Positions 18,372-27,714 of a DNA stretch of 51,487 bases are shown here, piece after piece. Numbering within the stretch: position 1 is the first letter of the stretch; each line of letters opens with the position of its first letter. This DNA comes from Gemmatimonadales bacterium UBA1120 (GTDB lineage: Bacteria; Gemmatimonadota; Gemmatimonadetes; Longimicrobiales; Gaopeijiaceae), in contig DCAZ01000063.1 of assembly GCA_002313925.1 (NCBI GenBank), forward strand, positions 1 through 51,487, written 5' to 3'. The notes beneath the pieces were generated by a model. That model was not told the DNA's origin. It saw nothing but the letters and a program-made list of their open reading frames with translations, and did no database searches. The position numbers were made by a program, and so were the translations under genes.

Positions 18372-18483
18372 CGCGCACTCGTCTCGCTCCGCTAGCGAAT
18401 AGCGCCCGGTATCCCCAAGCTGGGGATCGTTTCCACCAAGTTGATTCAAGCTACACTTTTAAACTTCTAATCCAGTGCGCACG

Positions 18484-19833
18484 ATGACCGACATCCAACA
18501 CCGTTTCCGTGTCCCCCATCCACTCGTCCTGCTGACCGGATGTATCCTCCTCGCCTCCATGGCGAGCTATGTGTTACCGGCAGGTGAGTTTGAGCGGAGC
18601 ATAGATGAAGAAACCGGAAAAATTGCTGTAGTCGCTGGAACGTACGAACAAGTGGAACAGACACCGGTCAACTTGTTTCTTGCGATGGTGGCACTCCCAC
18701 GTGGAATGGTAGACGCCGGTGGCGTGATTTTCCTTGTATTCTTGATCGGGGGTGCATTAACGGTAGTTGACGAAACCGGAGCCCTCAGGCGAGGAATCTC
18801 ATCTCTTGTCCACGCACTCAAGGGAAGAGACCTGCTCATCATTGCCGCCATTTCGCTCTTCTTTGCTACAGGTGGAGTCGTTCAGAACATGCAGGAGGAG
18901 ATCATCCCCCTGATCCCTGTCGTCTTGATCGTAACCTCCCGACTGGGGTTTACCCCCCTGGTTGCTATGGCGATAAGTGCCGGCGCGGCTTTTGTAGGAT
19001 CTGCCTTCAGTCCGATCAATCCATTCCAAGTCTTGATCGCCCAAGACGCAGCTGGTGTGGCAGCTGCGTCAGGCTGGTTCTTTAGAGTCGTATTCCTCCT
19101 AATAGCTTTAGTGTTCTGGATTGGGATGACGATGAGATATGCTATCCGGACCCGTGTCGCACCCGAGATTGGCAGAGCTGAAGATCCAGAGGATTCGTTA
19201 GGGTGGAAGGACTGGGTCATCCTGTTGATGCTGCTTTGCACATTCGCATTGATGGGATTTTTGGCCAGAATCGGATTCAATCACATGTCCGGTGCTTTCT
19301 TCATCATGGGTGTGCTCGCGGGCGCTGTTTCCGGAATGGGACCAAGTCGTATCGCCCAGGCCTATGTAAATGGATTCCGCCAGATGGCCTATGCTGCGCT
19401 CCTGATCGGATTTGCTAGAACGATTTATGTTGTGCTTCTCGATGGCCGGATCATTGACACAATCGTGTATGGGATGTTCCAGCCACTAGAGAGCCTTCCG
19501 TCCCTTGCATCAGCACTTGGAATGGTCGTGGCACAGGCAGCGATCCATGTACCTATACCGAGCGTGAGTTCACAGGCCGTTCTGACGATGCCTGTGCTCA
19601 TTCCTCTTTCTGACCTCCTGGAAATTTCTCGCCAAGTCACTGTTCTCGCGTACCAGTACGGGGCGGGGCTGTGTGACCTGGTTACACCTACAAACGGCGC
19701 ACTCATGGCGATTCTCGCGGCTGGCGGTGTGCGCTATGAAGATTGGATCAAGTTCACGGTCCCACTCTATCTGGGACTTATAGCCTTGGGAGGCGTTGCC
19801 ATCGCGGTTGGGATCAGCATCAATCTGCAATGA
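18484..19833 (+). CDS. YfcC/DcuC-type carrier
   Basis: 449-residue inner-membrane carrier of the YfcC family (DcuC-like superfamily of C4-dicarboxylate, basic amino-acid or peptide-type carriers). Landmarks: the N-terminal PHPLVLLTG and VLPAGEFER, GGVIFLVFLIGGALTVVDETGA, the re-entrant block NMQEEIIPLIPV, SAGAAFVGSAFSPINPF, and a C-terminal mirror IPSVSSQAVLTMPVLIPLSD and LVTPTNGALMAILAAGGVRYEDW. About 11-12 membrane segments. Substrate is not predictable. No clear ribosome site; ATG 18484 is preferred to GTG 18475. Its stop overlaps the MFS start (ATGA). Confidence 0.85.
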   Translation: MTDIQHRFRVPHPLVLLTGCILLASMASYVLPAGEFERSIDEETGKIAVVAGTYEQVEQTPVNLFLAMVALPRGMVDAGGVIFLVFLIGGALTVVDETGALRRGISSLVHALKGRDLLIIAAISLFFATGGVVQNMQEEIIPLIPVVLIVTSRLGFTPLVAMAISAGAAFVGSAFSPINPFQVLIAQDAAGVAAASGWFFRVVFLLIALVFWIGMTMRYAIRTRVAPEIGRAEDPEDSLGWKDWVILLMLLCTFALMGFLARIGFNHMSGAFFIMGVLAGAVSGMGPSRIAQAYVNGFRQMAYAALLIGFARTIYVVLLDGRIIDTIVYGMFQPLESLPSLASALGMVVAQAAIHVPIPSVSSQAVLTMPVLIPLSDLLEISRQVTVLAYQYGAGLCDLVTPTNGALMAILAAGGVRYEDWIKFTVPLYLGLIALGGVAIAVGISINLQ

Positions 19834-21074
19834 ATCATTCCCTGAAGGCCAAGGGAAAGCTGCACCGAAATGTTTGGGTAGCGAGCGGTACTAGCTTCCT
19901 CACAGACGTGTCGAGCGAGATGCTCCTCAACGTCCTTCCACTCTTTCTAGCGAATGTTCTCGGTGTGCGGTTCTGGGCCGTCGGAATCATTGAGGGGATC
20001 GCCGAGACGACTGCTAGTGTGCTGAAGCTTTACTCTGGATGGCTCTCAGATCGTATCCGCACACGTAAGCCTTTGGCAGTACTAGGCTACGCGATCGCGG
20101 CTCTAGCAAAACCATTCTATTACATCGCCTCAAGTTGGCCGCATGTCTTGGCGATACGATGGGCAGACCGTGTTGGCAAAGGTGTCCGCACCGCACCTCG
20201 AGATGCACTTCTGGCGGACTCGACACCAGCCGAGCGGCGGGGGTTAGCATTTGGGCTACACCGGGCAGCTGACACGGGAGGAGCCGTGATCGGCCTCCTG
20301 TTAACTCTTTGGATCGTGCAGCAAAGCCAGGGTGCAGGGGTTCTGCTTCAAGAAGCGACATTTCGGAAACTCGTCTTATGGAGCCTAATTCCGGCATTTC
20401 TGGGTGTTGTACTGCTCGCAGTAGGTGCACGTGATCTCCCTATCCCTACTAGCACATCAACTAAGGGAACGCCTGGGATGGGGCTGCGAGGCCTGGGTCG
20501 GGGATTCACTGCCTTCGCCGCATGTTCAGTACTGTTTGAAATTGGCAACTCAGCTGATGCTTTCCTGGTACTCAGAGCTCAGGAGAGAGGAGTCAGCGTT
20601 GTTGGATTACTCTGGATGCTGCTTGCATTCAACGTGGTCTACACCCTGGTATCCACCCCGGCTGGATTTCTCGCTGATCGGGTTCCCCGGAAGTGGGTAG
20701 TTTGTGGAGGATGGTGTATATATGCACTGGTATACCTGGGATTCGCTCTCGTGAATTCCTCAACCCAGGTGACCCTACTCTATATGATCTACGGCGTATA
20801 CCACGGACTAGTTGCGGGTGCGGCAAAAGCGCTCGTGGCTGATCTCGTTCCCGAAGAACTGAGAGGGACCGCGTACGGTGCATACGCTGCCGTCGTGGGA
20901 CTCGTCAGCCTTCCAGCGTCAGTCCTGGCCGGTGTGCTCTGGCAGGGGCTAGGTGCGTGGAGCGGCTTCGGTGCTGCAGCACCTTTCTGGTTAGGTGCAG
21001 TGACAGCTCTAGCAGCAACAGTTCTGCTATTTCTCACTGTCCCGGCTGAGCCCGTTAACAGTGCACGTGTATAA
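19830..21074 (+). CDS. MFS transporter
   Basis: 414-residue, 12-helix major facilitator. SGWLSDRIRTRKPL is the loop 2-3 signature (G-x-x-x-D-R-x-R-R/K), and the group-specific WADRVGKGVRTAPRDALLADST marks a family of MFS proteins annotated in many bacteria without known substrate. The ATG at 19830 overlaps the stop of the YfcC-type gene, so the two are coupled; the frame is open upstream inside yfcC but that stretch is out of character. It could export a product related to what YfcC takes up; unknown. Confidence 0.85.
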   Translation: MNHSLKAKGKLHRNVWVASGTSFLTDVSSEMLLNVLPLFLANVLGVRFWAVGIIEGIAETTASVLKLYSGWLSDRIRTRKPLAVLGYAIAALAKPFYYIASSWPHVLAIRWADRVGKGVRTAPRDALLADSTPAERRGLAFGLHRAADTGGAVIGLLLTLWIVQQSQGAGVLLQEATFRKLVLWSLIPAFLGVVLLAVGARDLPIPTSTSTKGTPGMGLRGLGRGFTAFAACSVLFEIGNSADAFLVLRAQERGVSVVGLLWMLLAFNVVYTLVSTPAGFLADRVPRKWVVCGGWCIYALVYLGFALVNSSTQVTLLYMIYGVYHGLVAGAAKALVADLVPEELRGTAYGAYAAVVGLVSLPASVLAGVLWQGLGAWSGFGAAAPFWLGAVTALAATVLLFLTVPAEPVNSARV

Positions 21075-21127
21075 GGTTTTCAGTTTGAACCCTGTGCCAC
21101 TCCTGTTAACTGGAGTGCTGATTACTG

Positions 21128-21550
21128 ATGTCTGATGAAAAAATACCTGTCGTAGCTGCAGTAATCTCACGAGACGATCGTTACCTAGTCGCCCGCCGAC
21201 CGGATCATAAGCGCCACGGTAGGCGATGGGAGTTTCCAGGCGGTAAGCTTAAGCCCGATGAATCCAAAGATGAGGGTATCCGCCGGGAACTCTCAGAAGA
21301 ACTTCGCCTGGAAGTGGTCTCGGTTGAGGAAACCCTGTTCTCTGCCGATGACGAAGGGGCTCCGTTCATTATCGAGTTTGTCAAAGTTGCCGTGCAGGGC
21401 ATTCCAGAACTGAGTGAACATTCGGAGATGGGCTGGTTTGGCCTAGACACACTTGTCCTGCTTCCACTTGCCCCTGCAGATGCTCTCTTCGTAGAACACC
21501 TTGTTTCTGTCAGAGATGAGAGAAATTCACTGAAAGACCAAAACTCGTAG
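21128..21550 (+). CDS. NUDIX hydrolase, MutT-like
   Basis: 140-residue NUDIX pyrophosphohydrolase. The Nudix box runs from G39 (GKLKPDESKDEGIRRELSEE) to L61; the catalytic R53-E54 and E57-E58 are present, but the usual Gly after E-E-x is Arg60. PVVAAVISRDDRYLVARRP and RWEFPGG match MutT/8-oxo-dGTP diphosphatases, so cleaning of oxidised nucleotides is the best guess. Preceded by an imperfect hairpin (21098-21117). It abuts the convergent RsmB/F-like gene with no spacing between the stops. Confidence 0.82.
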   Translation: MSDEKIPVVAAVISRDDRYLVARRPDHKRHGRRWEFPGGKLKPDESKDEGIRRELSEELRLEVVSVEETLFSADDEGAPFIIEFVKVAVQGIPELSEHSEMGWFGLDTLVLLPLAPADALFVEHLVSVRDERNSLKDQNS

Positions 21551-23089
21551 CTAATCGATATCCAGCGCCCGAGTGAGATCTGTGGCGCGGGCGCGCGGAA
21601 TCTCACTCTTCAGGCCATCCTGAGTCATCGCTCCACGGCCTACTACGTCTTCGCTATGACGAAGCGCTACGGGGCCCAGGAAATCTCCTGGGATGGATAA
21701 GGAGTTCTGTGTGACCAACTGATGCAGTTGGGTATCATTCACATCCACAACGCGTGACCGCACCTCATGGCCAAGCCAACGCAGTAAGTCATTGGTAGGC
21801 CTCGGACGGCCTCGGGAGTCGAACTCCACCGCACGAAATCCAATCGAGATCGGTCGCCATACACCTGTTTTCCAAGCATCGACCGGCCATTCGTCCATGG
21901 TGTGCAACCATAGGCGACGACCACGAAGAATCCATTTGCACTCATCCAGGCACGCCGGACTCACTCCAAAACGACCCTTAAGATCATTCGTGGCAAGTTC
22001 CACAAGCTCCGCGACATCAGAAGGATCATTCCCCGGAAAGAGCTGTGGCACAGATTTCCAACCTTCAGCCCCCTGTTCTGCGGCACCGAAGCTATCCTCT
22101 CCGACGCTGCGATCGAGACGACGCAGTCTCGCCATGAAAAGTCCACCTGAATCGAGATGCTGTGGATAGATCCTGACTGAGCCCTCTAGGGCAGGATCAT
22201 ATCTCTGACCCTCAAACGAGGTGAGCCCAGAAGCGCATGGTATCTGGAGTCTAATTGGGTCAATTTCGACCGGATGATCCCGAAGGATTCCATCGATAAC
22301 AGCTTCGTTCTCCTCAGGTGCAAATGTGCACGTTACATAAAGAATCGTCCCTCCCGGCTTCGTAACTCGAATTGCCTTCTCCAGAAGCCGGCGTTGGACC
22401 TTCGTCACATATCCAAGGAATGAAGATGACTGCCGTGGAGCTCTACCAGATCGACGCCGGAGAGTCCCTTCTCCCGAACACGGAGCATCGACCAGCACCC
22501 GATCGAACAGAGCTTCTTCTGGCGCCTCCCTCCCATCCCCCGAAGCAACAAGAACATTAGAAATCCCAAGCCGATACAAATTCCCGAGAAGACCGCGAAT
22601 TCGGTTCTCACTCAACTCAGCTGCAACCAAGCATCCTCGATTTTTCATCAATTCTGCCGCATGGGTCGTTTTGCCACCTGGTGCAGCACACAAATCTAGG
22701 ACACGCTCGCCAGGTTGAGGGTCGAGTACAGGAGCAGCAATCCCGGTGGATGCCTGCTGTACATAGAACAGACCGAGCCAGTGTTCTAATGTAAGCGACA
22801 CAGGACGTGGCCCCTCCTCCACCTCATAGAAGTCTGGCAATCCAGCTTTCTTGCGCAGTCGAAACCCTTGCTCCGTCAAACGGTCGACGAGTTCCTGTGG
22901 AGTGATGCGGCGCCTGCAGATTCTGAATACGGTAGGCTCAGGGTTTGCAGCAGACTTCCTGAATGCGTCCCAGTCGGAGATGACATGTCGATACCTAGCT
23001 AGATCAACCACCTCTGCGCGTGGTGACCGGGAGGTACCTACACCCTTAACGTGACCCTTAGAAGGATGGAATGTCGATCTCTTCGTCAT
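21551..23089 (-). CDS. RsmB/RsmF-type rRNA cytosine-C5 methyltransferase
   Basis: 512-residue SAM-dependent methyltransferase of the NOL1/NOP2/Sun family. SAM-binding VLDLCAAPGGKTTHAAELM (motif I), then VDAPCSGEGTLRR (motif IV) and VTCTFAPEENE (motif VI, catalytic Cys in T-C-T). The N-terminal part and C-terminal PUA/RsmF-like domain (res ~340-512, with WPVDAWKTGVWRP) make it more like RsmF/YebU than RsmB. The ATG at 23089 lies inside the 3' end of the GroES-like gene, a 32-base overlap that suggests coupling; a TTG at 23104 is also open. Confidence 0.85.
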   Translation of the reverse strand: MTKRSTFHPSKGHVKGVGTSRSPRAEVVDLARYRHVISDWDAFRKSAANPEPTVFRICRRRITPQELVDRLTEQGFRLRKKAGLPDFYEVEEGPRPVSLTLEHWLGLFYVQQASTGIAAPVLDPQPGERVLDLCAAPGGKTTHAAELMKNRGCLVAAELSENRIRGLLGNLYRLGISNVLVASGDGREAPEEALFDRVLVDAPCSGEGTLRRRSGRAPRQSSSFLGYVTKVQRRLLEKAIRVTKPGGTILYVTCTFAPEENEAVIDGILRDHPVEIDPIRLQIPCASGLTSFEGQRYDPALEGSVRIYPQHLDSGGLFMARLRRLDRSVGEDSFGAAEQGAEGWKSVPQLFPGNDPSDVAELVELATNDLKGRFGVSPACLDECKWILRGRRLWLHTMDEWPVDAWKTGVWRPISIGFRAVEFDSRGRPRPTNDLLRWLGHEVRSRVVDVNDTQLHQLVTQNSLSIPGDFLGPVALRHSEDVVGRGAMTQDGLKSEIPRARATDLTRALDID

Positions 23090-23447
23090 CCTCCTCCCGG
23101 ACAAGCGTTAGGATCGCAGCCTGCGGAACCACTAAGTAGCGTTCTTCCTCAAAAGTGATCTCAACCGCTGCTTTCCGGAAAAAGACCGCGTAATCACCGA
23201 GTTCCGCCTGCAGTGGAACGTAACGAGGCTCAGGGCTCCCTATCTTCCAGGGTTCATCACTCAGTTCAGTAGGTGCAGAAACCGCGTTTCCAGGACCTGT
23301 CGCAACCACTGTCCCGCCTTGTACAGCCTGACTATCCATCGCAGTTGCCGGAAGATACAGACCAACCTTGGTCCGGTCCTCACCTTCCTCGGGTTGGATC
23401 AAGACACGGTCACCTACGACAATTAATCGCTTCTTTTTCTCCGACAT
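23058..23447 (-). CDS. GroES-like co-chaperonin, orphan
   Basis: 129-residue GroES-fold protein. Visible are GDRVLIQPEEGEDRT, the mobile-loop region TKVGLYLPATAM (hydrophobic G-L-Y-L in place of G-G-I-V-L), GTVVATGPG, LGDYAVFFRKAAVEI and YLVVPQAAIL. It is about 30 residues longer than GroES, with an insert after VVATGPG and an acidic tail (REEDDEEIDIPSF). No groEL is adjacent and the upstream gap has no CIRCE element, so this is likely a second, specialised co-chaperonin. It may not work with GroEL at all. First gene of a pair with the rRNA methyltransferase. Confidence 0.78.
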   Translation of the reverse strand: MSEKKKRLIVVGDRVLIQPEEGEDRTKVGLYLPATAMDSQAVQGGTVVATGPGNAVSAPTELSDEPWKIGSPEPRYVPLQAELGDYAVFFRKAAVEITFEEERYLVVPQAAILTLVREEDDEEIDIPSF

Positions 23448-23520
23448 GCGCTCTCCCTTTGTGTCACCCAGACTGAATAGTCGGTTCCAACAGGGTTAAA
23501 ACTCAAGAGCTATACAGATT

Positions 23521-24420
23521 TCATGCCACGTGCACTGCAACTTCGTTAGCCCTTGAGTCAGCCTCATCGGTAGTTATTTCCAATAGGCTGTTGATCGAAA
23601 ACGACTCAACCGCGAGGGAACCCATCACCGCAGCTCTACGCATCGCAATCTGCATATCAACTAACCGCGTGCTACCGCCAGCAAGCGCTGATACGAGGCC
23701 TCCGGCAAAAGCATCTCCTGCTCCGGTTGGATCAGTCACGTAGCGAGGCAGTACACTCGACACGCTAACCGACTTCTCTTGACTGAAGGCGACCGCCCCC
23801 TGGTCTCCTTGTTTTATGACCACCCAAGAGCATCCACCCTCTAGGATCTGGGCAACTGCGGAGCGATGGTCTCCATCACCTAAAAGGCCCGCCTCCTTTG
23901 AGTTCAGAAGAACAACGTCCGCACAGCATGCAACCATATCGAAGTCTTCGCGCCGATCTCTGATCCAGTGACTCATTGTATCAAGAACGACGAGAGACGG
24001 TTGTCCTAAATCAGATAACACCGAAGCCTGAATGGATGGATCTGTGCTACCGAGAAAGAGTGCGTCCGGTCTGTACCTCAACTCAGGTATCGAAGGCTGG
24101 CCAAGTGCACTTGGCCTGTTGGTCGAAAGCGTATTCCTTTCCCCGTTTGATTCGTACCGAACATGCCAACGAAATGTCTCTCCATCCTGGGTCGAGATAC
24201 CCGAAGTATCGATGTTGATTTCATTGAATCGATCAAGCTTTGAGTTGGGAAAGTCCGTTCCTACGACCCCTAGTAATGTGACATCGGAGAAGAGCCTGGC
24301 AGCAGCTCCAAAATAGAGAGCTGAGCCACCTAAAACATCTTTCTCAGCGTGGCCGCCAATCTCAATGGTGTCGAGTGATATAGTCCCAAGCCCAATAACC
24401 TTAGGCCGATATCCAATCAA
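23521..24420 (-). CDS. PfkB-family sugar or nucleoside kinase
   Basis: 299-residue ribokinase-family (PfkB) kinase. The N-terminal GLGTISLDTIEI...GGSALYFGAAA block and the C-terminal signature DPTGAGDAFAGG, whose Asp is the catalytic base, are clear. It begins with TTG at 24420, overlapping the stop of the nucleoside-transporter gene, so the two are translationally coupled. That neighbour makes phosphorylation of an imported nucleoside (or its ribose) the best-supported role; ribokinase-like and adenosine-kinase-like members cannot be told apart from sequence alone. Confidence 0.85.
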   Translation of the reverse strand: MIGYRPKVIGLGTISLDTIEIGGHAEKDVLGGSALYFGAAARLFSDVTLLGVVGTDFPNSKLDRFNEINIDTSGISTQDGETFRWHVRYESNGERNTLSTNRPSALGQPSIPELRYRPDALFLGSTDPSIQASVLSDLGQPSLVVLDTMSHWIRDRREDFDMVACCADVVLLNSKEAGLLGDGDHRSAVAQILEGGCSWVVIKQGDQGAVAFSQEKSVSVSSVLPRYVTDPTGAGDAFAGGLVSALAGGSTRLVDMQIAMRRAAVMGSLAVESFSINSLLEITTDEADSRANEVAVHVA

Positions 24421-25769
24421 GTGAGCATGCCGGCAAAAGTCGCCGTCAGGAGAGCGGCGAGCAGTCCTGCTAACATCGCCTTCATGCCCAACCTTGCTAG
24501 GTCCTGGCGTCTACTAGGAGCAATCTCTCCGAGACCAGCGATTGTCATTGCAACCGACCCGAAGTTTGCAAAAGTCGCTAGCGCATAAATCCCAATCACG
24601 ACAGATCTCTCTTGCAGCTCAGCACCTCCCTGGAGTAGTCCCTGGAGTTGTCCGAACGCCACGAACTCGTTGAGGACAAAATCCACCCCGATCAATTGTC
24701 CTATAACACCCGCATCCACCCAGGTTACGCCAAGTAGCCAGGCAACTGGAGCAAGCACCCATCCTAGCATACCCTCGATCGAAAGACCGTCGAATCCTGC
24801 CAGGCTACCAGCCCAGCCCACCACACCGTTCGCAAGAGCAACCAGGGCAATGAACGCAATCAGCATAGCGCCAACAACCAGTGCCAGTTTCAACCCTTCG
24901 GCTGCACCACGGGCAGCAGCATCTATGACATTAACATCCGGTTTCTCACCCTGAACTTCGACATCTAGCACCCCGAGGGTCTCAGGTTTCCCCGTCTCAG
25001 GTACAAGTAGTTTTGCAATCACGAAAGCTGCCGGAGCTGACATAACTGACGCAGCAATAAGGTGACCGGCAGCGGCAGGATAAAAAGGAGCCATCATGCC
25101 AGCATACGCAGCGAGGACACCACCACTGATGGTTGCCATGCCGACGGTCATGACCGCCATCAATTCTGACTCTGTCATGCCACGGATGAACGGTTTTACG
25201 AGAAGTGGTGACTCCATGAGTCCAACAAAAATATTCGACGCAGCACAAAGGGTTTCTGCACCTGAAGTCCGAAGGGTGCGCTGCATGATCCATGCTAGTA
25301 ACTGCACAACCCTCTGCATGACGCCTAGATGGTAGAGGACCGTCATCAGGCATGACACGAAAATGATATTCGGAAAAATCCGGAACGCGAAGAAAGCTCC
25401 AGTGCGAGCCACGACTCCGGGTGTCTCCGTAAATCCCTGACCTCCCTCGACAACCCCAACAGGAACATTATTCGAGACGAGGTTGCCAAAAATGAAACGA
25501 CCCCCCTCTTCCGCATAAGTTAGCAACGCACTTACGAGGCCATTCACCCAGTCAAAGAATGCCACACCGAGAGGGGTTTGAAGAACCAGGCCTGCGAAAG
25601 CGAATTGCAGGACGAGCCCCCAAGCAACCAGACGCCAAGAAATCTTCGACCGCTCCGTCGATAGAGTCCACGCAACCGTTACGATAAGCACCGCTCCCAT
25701 CGCAGCACGGAGTCGAGCGGGACCCGCGGCTAGAAAAGACGGATCCTGGAACGCCAAGAAGAGTTGCAT
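24417..25769 (-). CDS. nupC: Concentrative nucleoside transporter, NupC/CNT family
   Basis: 450-residue CNT-family cation-coupled nucleoside importer. Family blocks: ALRAAMGAVLIVTVAW and WRLVAWGLVLQFAFAGLVL at the N-terminus, FPNIIFVSCLMTVLYHLGVMQ, TSGAETLCAASNIFVGLMESPLLV (the conserved G-x-E-T/S nucleoside-binding hairpin), ELMAVMTVGMATISGGVLAAY, and the second hairpin VLNEFVAFGQL with YALATFANFGSVAM. GGAGG at 25773-25777, three bases before ATG 25769, sets the start, although the frame is open to 25820. Coupled to the PfkB kinase. Confidence 0.9.
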   Translation of the reverse strand: MQLFLAFQDPSFLAAGPARLRAAMGAVLIVTVAWTLSTERSKISWRLVAWGLVLQFAFAGLVLQTPLGVAFFDWVNGLVSALLTYAEEGGRFIFGNLVSNNVPVGVVEGGQGFTETPGVVARTGAFFAFRIFPNIIFVSCLMTVLYHLGVMQRVVQLLAWIMQRTLRTSGAETLCAASNIFVGLMESPLLVKPFIRGMTESELMAVMTVGMATISGGVLAAYAGMMAPFYPAAAGHLIAASVMSAPAAFVIAKLLVPETGKPETLGVLDVEVQGEKPDVNVIDAAARGAAEGLKLALVVGAMLIAFIALVALANGVVGWAGSLAGFDGLSIEGMLGWVLAPVAWLLGVTWVDAGVIGQLIGVDFVLNEFVAFGQLQGLLQGGAELQERSVVIGIYALATFANFGSVAMTIAGLGEIAPSRRQDLARLGMKAMLAGLLAALLTATFAGMLT

Positions 25770-25919
25770 CGACCTCCGGGTGGGCAAAGCAGTTTTGTGG
25801 TCGCGAAAGATGTCACCCAATCAGAAGGGCGGCGAGCTATCACTATTGATCTGTAACTTCTAGTGACCAGAAAGGAGCAAACCTAAGGCTCATTACTGTA
25901 CACTCAAAAAGTATCACTT

Positions 25920-25934
25920 CCCGTACCGGGTAGT
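25920..25934 (+). promoter_or_regulatory. CCCGnAnCGGGTAGT motif upstream of the gamma-glutamyltransferase gene
   Basis: The 15-base element CCCGTACCGGGTAGT lies 64 bases before the ATG at 25999, in the 229-base divergent gap between nupC and ggt. A near copy (CCCGAATCGGGTAGT) lies at 29230-29244 ahead of the BNR gene. The shared, partly palindromic core suggests a common regulator binding site; this is a pattern call only. Confidence 0.3.
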
Positions 25935-25998
25935 GCACGTCCAGCCACACAGGTATTCTCCGGGTGGAGTTTTAACCCCTCATATATTGAGACGTCGT

Positions 25999-27666
25999 AT
26001 GCATCCCTACCGTTATTATTCGATTTTTGTGGTCCTGGCAATCATGATCGCCTTCTCAGCAGTCGCAGCTGCTTCTCAGAGTCTGCGCCAAAGTGGCCAA
26101 TCCAATGCCGGCATGGTCTCAGCTGCACACCCCTTAGCAACTGACGCCGGAGTAGCAATTCTAGAATTAGGCGGTAATGCAGCAGATGCAGCAGTTGCGG
26201 CGGGGTTCGCGGTCGCAGTGGTTGAACCGACCATGAACAGTATAGGAGGACGTAACCAAATTCTTATTAGGACACCTGACGGTGAGTTTCATGGTATAGA
26301 CGGAACTACTCAGGCGCCTTGGGATTACGACTACGACACAGCGCCTCAAGCTTCGTACGGATATCCGGTCATCGGTGTACCTGGTGCTTTGGCTGGATTA
26401 CTCAAGCTTCATGAAGAACATGGATCGCTTCCACTCAGCACCTTGATGGCGTCAGCCATCGATTTGGCACAAAACGGGTTCCGTGTACTACCGCAAGACG
26501 CAAATAGGCAGGCCTCAGGCTTGGCTCAGGCCAAAGAGTTCCCCGGGACTATCGACGCCTATTATAGGGGAGGCGAAAATGGATACCGCGCAGGGGAGTT
26601 GCTTGTGCAGCCTGACTACGCGAAAACGCTAAGCTTGATTGCAAGTGAGGGGCGTGAGGTTTTTTACGAAGGCGAAATTGCTACAAAAATGGCAGCTGAC
26701 CTCGCTGCAAATGGCAGTGCTGTCACTCTCGAAGCCTTCAATGATTACATAGCTGAAGACAGCCGTATTGTCCGCGGGAGTTATAGAGGGTATGAGCTTG
26801 TTGGAATGGGCATACCAGCAGCCGGAGTCCTGAGCATCCAAGCCCTTCAGATCATGGAGGAATTTGAACCATCCTCAATGAGCGAAGCAGAGTGGTTCGC
26901 AGTCACCGGGCAGGCACTGAGTCTCGCATCAAGGGAGTTGCGTGTGCTCGGCACAGATACAGCAGCTGCTCGCGCCACTTCAAAAGACTGGGCGAATCAG
27001 CTTGCGAGAGAGGTAGCGTCTCCCAACAACTCCGCTCCAACTGCAGACAGCAACTCGCTTCCGACCTTAGAAGATCGAGGTGACCTATTCGGGGGGCATA
27101 CCACACACCTGTCGACTGCGGACGAGAACGGCATGTTCGTTTCTCTTACACAAACGCTTGGCCCTAATATGGGTTCGAAAGTCGTGACACCAGGTCTTGG
27201 TTTTCTATATGCATCTACTCTCGGTGGATATCTGGGTCGGATGGAGCCTGGGGAACGGGTGCGGTCGAATATTTGCCCATTCATGGTCCTTAAAGACGGC
27301 GAAGTTATCCTGGTCCTCGGTGCAGCAGGTGGTGGCATGATTCCGCCTGCAGTCGTGCACGCAATCACACGTGTCATCGACTTCGGTATGTCCTTACCAC
27401 AGGCTCTGGTAGAGCCACGTGTTGTAGCTGCACGCGGCGGCGGTTATAGCGCTGAGACTAGTCCGGGTATAGGCTGGACAACCCCGGAGCTGGAAGAGAT
27501 GCGGGACCTTGGTATTGAGGTCGCTGAAACAGCTCGTACCGGGGCCTTCGGGCGCGTACATGGCATACAGTTTGACCCAGCGACCAGAACTTGGACCGGT
27601 GCCGCCGATCCGGACTGGGAAGGCACTGCTCGTGGACCGGCTATGATCCGAACGCGAGGCAGATAA
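25999..27666 (+). CDS. ggt: Exported gamma-glutamyltransferase
   Basis: 555-residue Ntn-hydrolase. It cleaves gamma-glutamyl bonds (glutathione and gamma-glutamyl peptides) in the periplasm after self-cleavage. The signal segment is YYSIFVVLAIMIAFSAVAAA. The large subunit shows MVSAAHPLATDAGVAIL and GGNAADAAVAAGF. The autocatalytic nucleophile is T368 in GGHTTHLSTAD, followed by the small-subunit VSLTQTLGPNMGSKVV and AAGGGMIPPAV. The usual ...GIGGG... near residue 83 reads SIGGRNQI, a small deviation near the substrate pocket. ATG 25999 is chosen because the earlier in-frame ATG (25933) would put 22 residues before the signal. Confidence 0.9.
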   Translation: MHPYRYYSIFVVLAIMIAFSAVAAASQSLRQSGQSNAGMVSAAHPLATDAGVAILELGGNAADAAVAAGFAVAVVEPTMNSIGGRNQILIRTPDGEFHGIDGTTQAPWDYDYDTAPQASYGYPVIGVPGALAGLLKLHEEHGSLPLSTLMASAIDLAQNGFRVLPQDANRQASGLAQAKEFPGTIDAYYRGGENGYRAGELLVQPDYAKTLSLIASEGREVFYEGEIATKMAADLAANGSAVTLEAFNDYIAEDSRIVRGSYRGYELVGMGIPAAGVLSIQALQIMEEFEPSSMSEAEWFAVTGQALSLASRELRVLGTDTAAARATSKDWANQLAREVASPNNSAPTADSNSLPTLEDRGDLFGGHTTHLSTADENGMFVSLTQTLGPNMGSKVVTPGLGFLYASTLGGYLGRMEPGERVRSNICPFMVLKDGEVILVLGAAGGGMIPPAVVHAITRVIDFGMSLPQALVEPRVVAARGGGYSAETSPGIGWTTPELEEMRDLGIEVAETARTGAFGRVHGIQFDPATRTWTGAADPDWEGTARGPAMIRTRGR

Positions 27667-27714
27667 GTAAGGTGGTTTTTTTGTTAAACAGAACCTGATA
27701 ACGGAGTAACAGTG

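Noticed and set aside
21098..21117. Inverted repeat CACTCC-N8-GGAGTG between the MFS and NUDIX genes
   Set aside because: Only six paired bases plus a short inner arm; could be chance, operator or weak terminator, nothing to decide.
23448..23520. CIRCE/HrcA element expected before a groES gene
   Set aside because: I looked for TTAGCACTC-N9-GAGTGCTAA and found nothing similar.
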